Shown here piece by piece: positions 22,172 through 25,298 of a stretch of 25,298 bases of DNA (positions are counted from its first letter, which is position 1; each line of letters starts with the position of its first letter). The stretch is from Lentisphaeria bacterium (GTDB lineage: Bacteria; Verrucomicrobiota; Lentisphaeria; Victivallales; Victivallaceae). Below the pieces are notes generated by a model, which saw nothing but the letters and a program-made list of their open reading frames with translations, made no database searches and was not told where the DNA came from. The translations under genes and the position numbers were made by a program. Location: assembly GCA_018265615.1 (NCBI GenBank), contig JABLYX010000068.1:1-25298 (forward strand), written 5' to 3'.

Positions 22172-25100
22172 ATGAGAAACTGGCAAAAAACTCTGAAAAA
22201 ATATCTCGCTGAACCGGTCTCCGGCAGCCTCAGCCGTTCCGGCGTGGATTCCGGCTGCGCGGCGTTCTTTCTTCTGCGGGCCGTGGCTGCGGGGAGCAGA
22301 CCGCTTGTCGCGGCTTTTCCCGAGCTGAACCAGGCGGAACGCGCCGCGGCGGAATGCGAGTCGCTCGCCGCGCTGGCGGGAATCCGCGTGCGGGTTCTCT
22401 CCATCCCCGAATGCGGCCGCGGCAAACTGCTGTTTCCCGGCGGGGAGGCGCGGCGGGCGCGTGCTTTGAATGCCGCGTTGTCGGAGCGGTTCGACCTCTA
22501 TATCGGGAGCGTCCATGCATTGACCGCCCCGGCGCCGAAACCGGCGGAGACGCTCGATTCGACGCTGGTGTTGCGCCCCGGCATGGAACTGCCTCCGGCC
22601 GAACTCCTCGGGAAGCTGGTGAAGCTTGATTACGATGATGAATACGAGGCGGCGGTTTCCGGGGAGTTCGCGCGGCGCGGCGGCATCGTAGATCTGTTCA
22701 GCCCCGCCCACGATTTTCCGTGCCGGGTCGAATTCTTCGGCGACGAGATCGATTCGCTGCGCAGCTATGCCCCCGACACCCAGCGCTCGACCGGGCCGCT
22801 GGACGAATACCGCGTGATCGGACGCGCCGGAATCACGGCGGGCGGCACGGCCGAGGCGGATTTTTTCGATTATATCGAAGGGACCGATTACCGTCTTGTC
22901 TCCGTTCATCCCGAAGCAGGGCGTGAACGGCTCGAAAAATATTCCGGTGAAGAGGCCGCCGTCCGGCTCGGCGAAATCGAACGCCGGTGCGGGGCGCGCG
23001 GCGAGGCGTATGCGTTTTACGATGCGGTTGACGAAGCCTCCCATCCCGATGTGCCTCCGGCCGAGTTGGAGCCGCCGCTGCCCGTTCCCGAAACGGAGGG
23101 CGGCGCGCTTTTCGCGCCGGAGGCGCGGAGCGGCGCTTATGAAATGGCCCGCAAATTGCTTGAGGAGCACCTGCGCCGTCTGCTTGCGGAGGGGTTCGAT
23201 GTCGTACTCGTTGCGCCGCACCGCGAGAATCTCCCGGCCCTCAGGGCCTACTGCCGCCGGATGGGTCTCGAGGATCCGAAGCTCACATTCGATGTGGCGC
23301 GGCTCGGGCACGGTTTTACGCTCCCGGCTGAAAAGCTGCTGGTCATCACGGAACGCGAACTCGTCACCTGCGGCTACAAATACGATCCGCATGAACTCGA
23401 ATTGGAGGAGGCGCTCGAGGAGCAGGCCGTCGCGGAGGCGGAACCGGCGCAGATCCGGGTCCCGGAATTTTCGCTGGCCGATCTCGATTACGGCGACTAC
23501 GCCGTGCACCTTGACCACGGCATCGGCATTTTCCGCGGTTTCAAAACGCTGACCACGCGCGGAATCACACGCGAAGTGCTGGTCCTCGAATACAGGGACG
23601 GGCAATTGCTCTATGTGCCGCTGCTGCAGGCGCACAAGGTCAGCCGCTATCTCGGCAGCCCCGGCAAGATCAATCTGCATGCGCTCGGCGGGTCGAAGTG
23701 GAGCAGGGACAAGGAGTCCGCCCGGCATGGCGTCCGCTCCTACGCGGCCGATATGCTCCGCCTGCAGGCGATGCGCCAGTCGGCTCCCGGCATCGTGTTT
23801 CCGAGGGATAACGGGGAGTGCCGCGCGTTCGTGAAGGCGTTTCCGTTCAGCGACACGCCGGACCAACGCCGTTCGACCGATGAGATCTACTCCGATATGG
23901 AGTCCCCGCGCCCGATGGACCGGCTGCTCTGCGGCGACGTCGGGTACGGCAAAACCGAAATCGCGATGCGGGCCGTCTTCAAGGCGGTTGAAGCCGGCTA
24001 TCAGGCGGCGATTCTCGCACCGACGACTGTGCTCGCGCAGCAGCATTTCAACAGCTTCCGGGAGCGCTTCGCGGAGTACCCGTTCACCATCGAGATGCTG
24101 AGCCGGTTCCGGACCGGCGCCGAGCAGAGCGATATTCTGCGGCGGCTGAAGTCGGGCGGCATCGACATCCTGATCGGAACCCACCGCCTCTGCAACCCGG
24201 AGCTGCGCTTCAAGAACCTCGGGTTGGTCGTGATCGATGAAGAGCAGCGGTTCGGCGTGAAACACAAGGACCGGCTGCGCCGGTTCCGGGCCGAGGTCGA
24301 TGTGCTGACGATGTCCGCCACGCCGATTCCGCGCACGCTCTATCTCGCGATGGCCGGCGCGCGCGACCTCTCCACGCTGATGACCGCCCCGAAGCTGCGG
24401 CTGCCGGTCAAGACGGTCATCGCGCCGGAGGAGGAGAGCCTCATTGTCCAGGCGATCAAGGCCGAGCTTGCGCGCGGCGGGCAGGTGTATTTTCTGCACA
24501 ACCGGGTCCGGACCATTGTTGAAAAGGCGAAGCTCCTGAAAGCACTGATTCCCGAAGCGCGTTTTGCGGTCGCCCACGGCCAGATGCACGAGAGCGAGCT
24601 CGAAGAGGTCATGACCCGTTTTCTGCAGGGAGAGGTGGACTGCCTTGTATGCAGCACGATCATCGAGTCGGGACTCGACGTGCCGAATGCGAATACGATC
24701 CTGATCGAGCGTGCCGACCGGTTCGGGCTCGCCGAACTCTACCAGCTGCGGGGCCGTGTCGGCCGCTGGAAGCACCAGGCGTACGCCTACATGCTGCTGC
24801 CGAAGAGCCAGCTGGTCAGCACGGATGCCCGGAAGCGGCTCGCGGCGATCCGGCGCTGTTCGAACCTCGGCGCGGGGTTTCAGCTCGCTTTGCGCGACCT
24901 CGAAATCCGCGGCTCCGGCAACCTGCTCGGGAGCGAGCAGTCCGGACACCTGAACACGATCGGCTTCGACCTCTACTGCCAGCTGCTGAAGCACGAGGTC
25001 GCGGGTTTGCGCGGCGAGCGCCACGATCTGCTGCCGGAGGTCGAGCTCGGGATCGACTTCGTGAGTTTTACGCTGACCGCGCCGGAGGGACAGCTTGCGG

Positions 25101-25298
25101 CGGCGTTTCCACCGGATTACATCGGCGGCGACCGGCTGCGCCTCGATGCGTACCGGAAGCTCTCCGGGCTTGACGACGAAGCGCAGCTTGCCGCCTACGG
25201 GGAAGAGCTGCGCGACCGCTTCGGGCCGCTGCCCGAGCCGGTGAAGAACCTGCTCGAGGTCATCCGGCTGCGCATTCTTGCGGCGCGAGCGGGATACG
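22172..25298 (+). CDS. mfd: Transcription-repair coupling factor Mfd (3' end beyond window)
   Basis: Mfd displaces RNA polymerase stalled at DNA lesions and recruits UvrA for nucleotide-excision repair. The visible 1042 residues are open to the window edge. In order: a UvrB-like N-terminal part (FARRGGIVDLFSPA and RVEFFGDEIDSLR, about 165-195), an RNA-polymerase-interacting domain (VHLDHGIGIFRGF near 445 with YVPL and KVSRYLG), then the SF2 motor with Walker A GDVGYGKTE (about 588-596), DEEQRFGVKH (about 689-698), SATPIPRTL, TIIESGLDVPNANT and RGRVGR. The start of the C-terminal TRCF domain is reached, so perhaps about 60-100 residues are missing, judged by usual Mfd length. The N-terminal half is slightly shorter than in E. 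coli. The ATG at 22172 has only a weak, distant ribosome site. Confidence 0.96.
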   Translation, partial: MRNWQKTLKKYLAEPVSGSLSRSGVDSGCAAFFLLRAVAAGSRPLVAAFPELNQAERAAAECESLAALAGIRVRVLSIPECGRGKLLFPGGEARRARALNAALSERFDLYIGSVHALTAPAPKPAETLDSTLVLRPGMELPPAELLGKLVKLDYDDEYEAAVSGEFARRGGIVDLFSPAHDFPCRVEFFGDEIDSLRSYAPDTQRSTGPLDEYRVIGRAGITAGGTAEADFFDYIEGTDYRLVSVHPEAGRERLEKYSGEEAAVRLGEIERRCGARGEAYAFYDAVDEASHPDVPPAELEPPLPVPETEGGALFAPEARSGAYEMARKLLEEHLRRLLAEGFDVVLVAPHRENLPALRAYCRRMGLEDPKLTFDVARLGHGFTLPAEKLLVITERELVTCGYKYDPHELELEEALEEQAVAEAEPAQIRVPEFSLADLDYGDYAVHLDHGIGIFRGFKTLTTRGITREVLVLEYRDGQLLYVPLLQAHKVSRYLGSPGKINLHALGGSKWSRDKESARHGVRSYAADMLRLQAMRQSAPGIVFPRDNGECRAFVKAFPFSDTPDQRRSTDEIYSDMESPRPMDRLLCGDVGYGKTEIAMRAVFKAVEAGYQAAILAPTTVLAQQHFNSFRERFAEYPFTIEMLSRFRTGAEQSDILRRLKSGGIDILIGTHRLCNPELRFKNLGLVVIDEEQRFGVKHKDRLRRFRAEVDVLTMSATPIPRTLYLAMAGARDLSTLMTAPKLRLPVKTVIAPEEESLIVQAIKAELARGGQVYFLHNRVRTIVEKAKLLKALIPEARFAVAHGQMHESELEEVMTRFLQGEVDCLVCSTIIESGLDVPNANTILIERADRFGLAELYQLRGRVGRWKHQAYAYMLLPKSQLVSTDARKRLAAIRRCSNLGAGFQLALRDLEIRGSGNLLGSEQSGHLNTIGFDLYCQLLKHEVAGLRGERHDLLPEVELGIDFVSFTLTAPEGQLAAAFPPDYIGGDRLRLDAYRKLSGLDDEAQLAAYGEELRDRFGPLPEPVKNLLEVIRLRILAARAGY

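Noticed and set aside
22130..25024. A 964-codon open frame on the minus strand opposite mfd
   Set aside because: The plus strand carries a full set of Mfd motifs in one frame. Long antisense frames are expected in high-GC coding DNA, and the translated product is a low-complexity Arg/Glu/Leu mix without a domain.
1..25298. CRISPR array, transposon, prophage or defence system
   Set aside because: No regularly spaced repeats, transposase or integrase motifs, tRNA attachment sites or recognised defence domains were found; gene content is mostly housekeeping with uniform composition.

Overview
The window looks like ordinary chromosome from a high-GC, Gram-negative bacterium. I favour Lentisphaerota (Victivallis-like), by inference only. 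The reasons are an lpxA gene (lipid A, hence an outer membrane), a lipoprotein with a clean lipobox, an AraC-type regulator divergent from a clan GH-A glycosidase (a layout common in gut Victivallales), and a short sigma-70 factor whose region 2 wording resembles that of the Planctomycetes-Verrucomicrobia-Chlamydiae group. I see no insertion sequence, integrase, CRISPR array, tRNA or rRNA. Genes are tightly packed; the largest gap is 255 bp.

Layout. (1) 40-5880, minus: an apparent operon reading ricT, a membrane protein with a HExxH motif, a fused double ABC ATPase and two ABC-2 permeases, with gaps of 2-3 bp or 4-bp ATGA/GTGA overlaps. (2) 5932-11698, minus: pyrH, lpxA, a periplasmic-binding-protein-like lipoprotein, a CBM9-like protein, an unrecognised helical protein and a GT-C-like membrane protein. 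(3) 11878-14540, plus: Gfo/Idh/MocA dehydrogenase, ispE and a NIF3-family gene. (4) 14547-16821: a GH39-like glycosidase (minus) and an AraC regulator (plus) sharing a 127-bp control region. (5) 16837-18996, minus: a stand-alone CutA/YqfO-like domain protein, an M50 site-2 protease and xseA. (6) 19118-20524, plus: a MATE exporter, separated by a strong terminator hairpin from a convergent sigma-70 gene (minus). (7) Across a structured divergent region, mfd (plus) runs off the window end.

How they work together. Most genes are housekeeping: nucleotide supply (pyrH), lipid A (lpxA, perhaps the dehydrogenase), isoprenoids (ispE), repair (xseA, mfd) and transcription (sigma). The accessory layer is the glycosidase/AraC pair and the exporter operon. 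I found no clear new defence or mobile system. The items most worth a second look are the HExxH protein inside the ricT/ABC-exporter operon, the fold-back leader of mfd with alternative pairings, a predicted almost leaderless promoter, the direct repeats between the AraC and glycosidase genes, and the possibility that the dehydrogenase beside lpxA makes an amino-sugar lipid A precursor.
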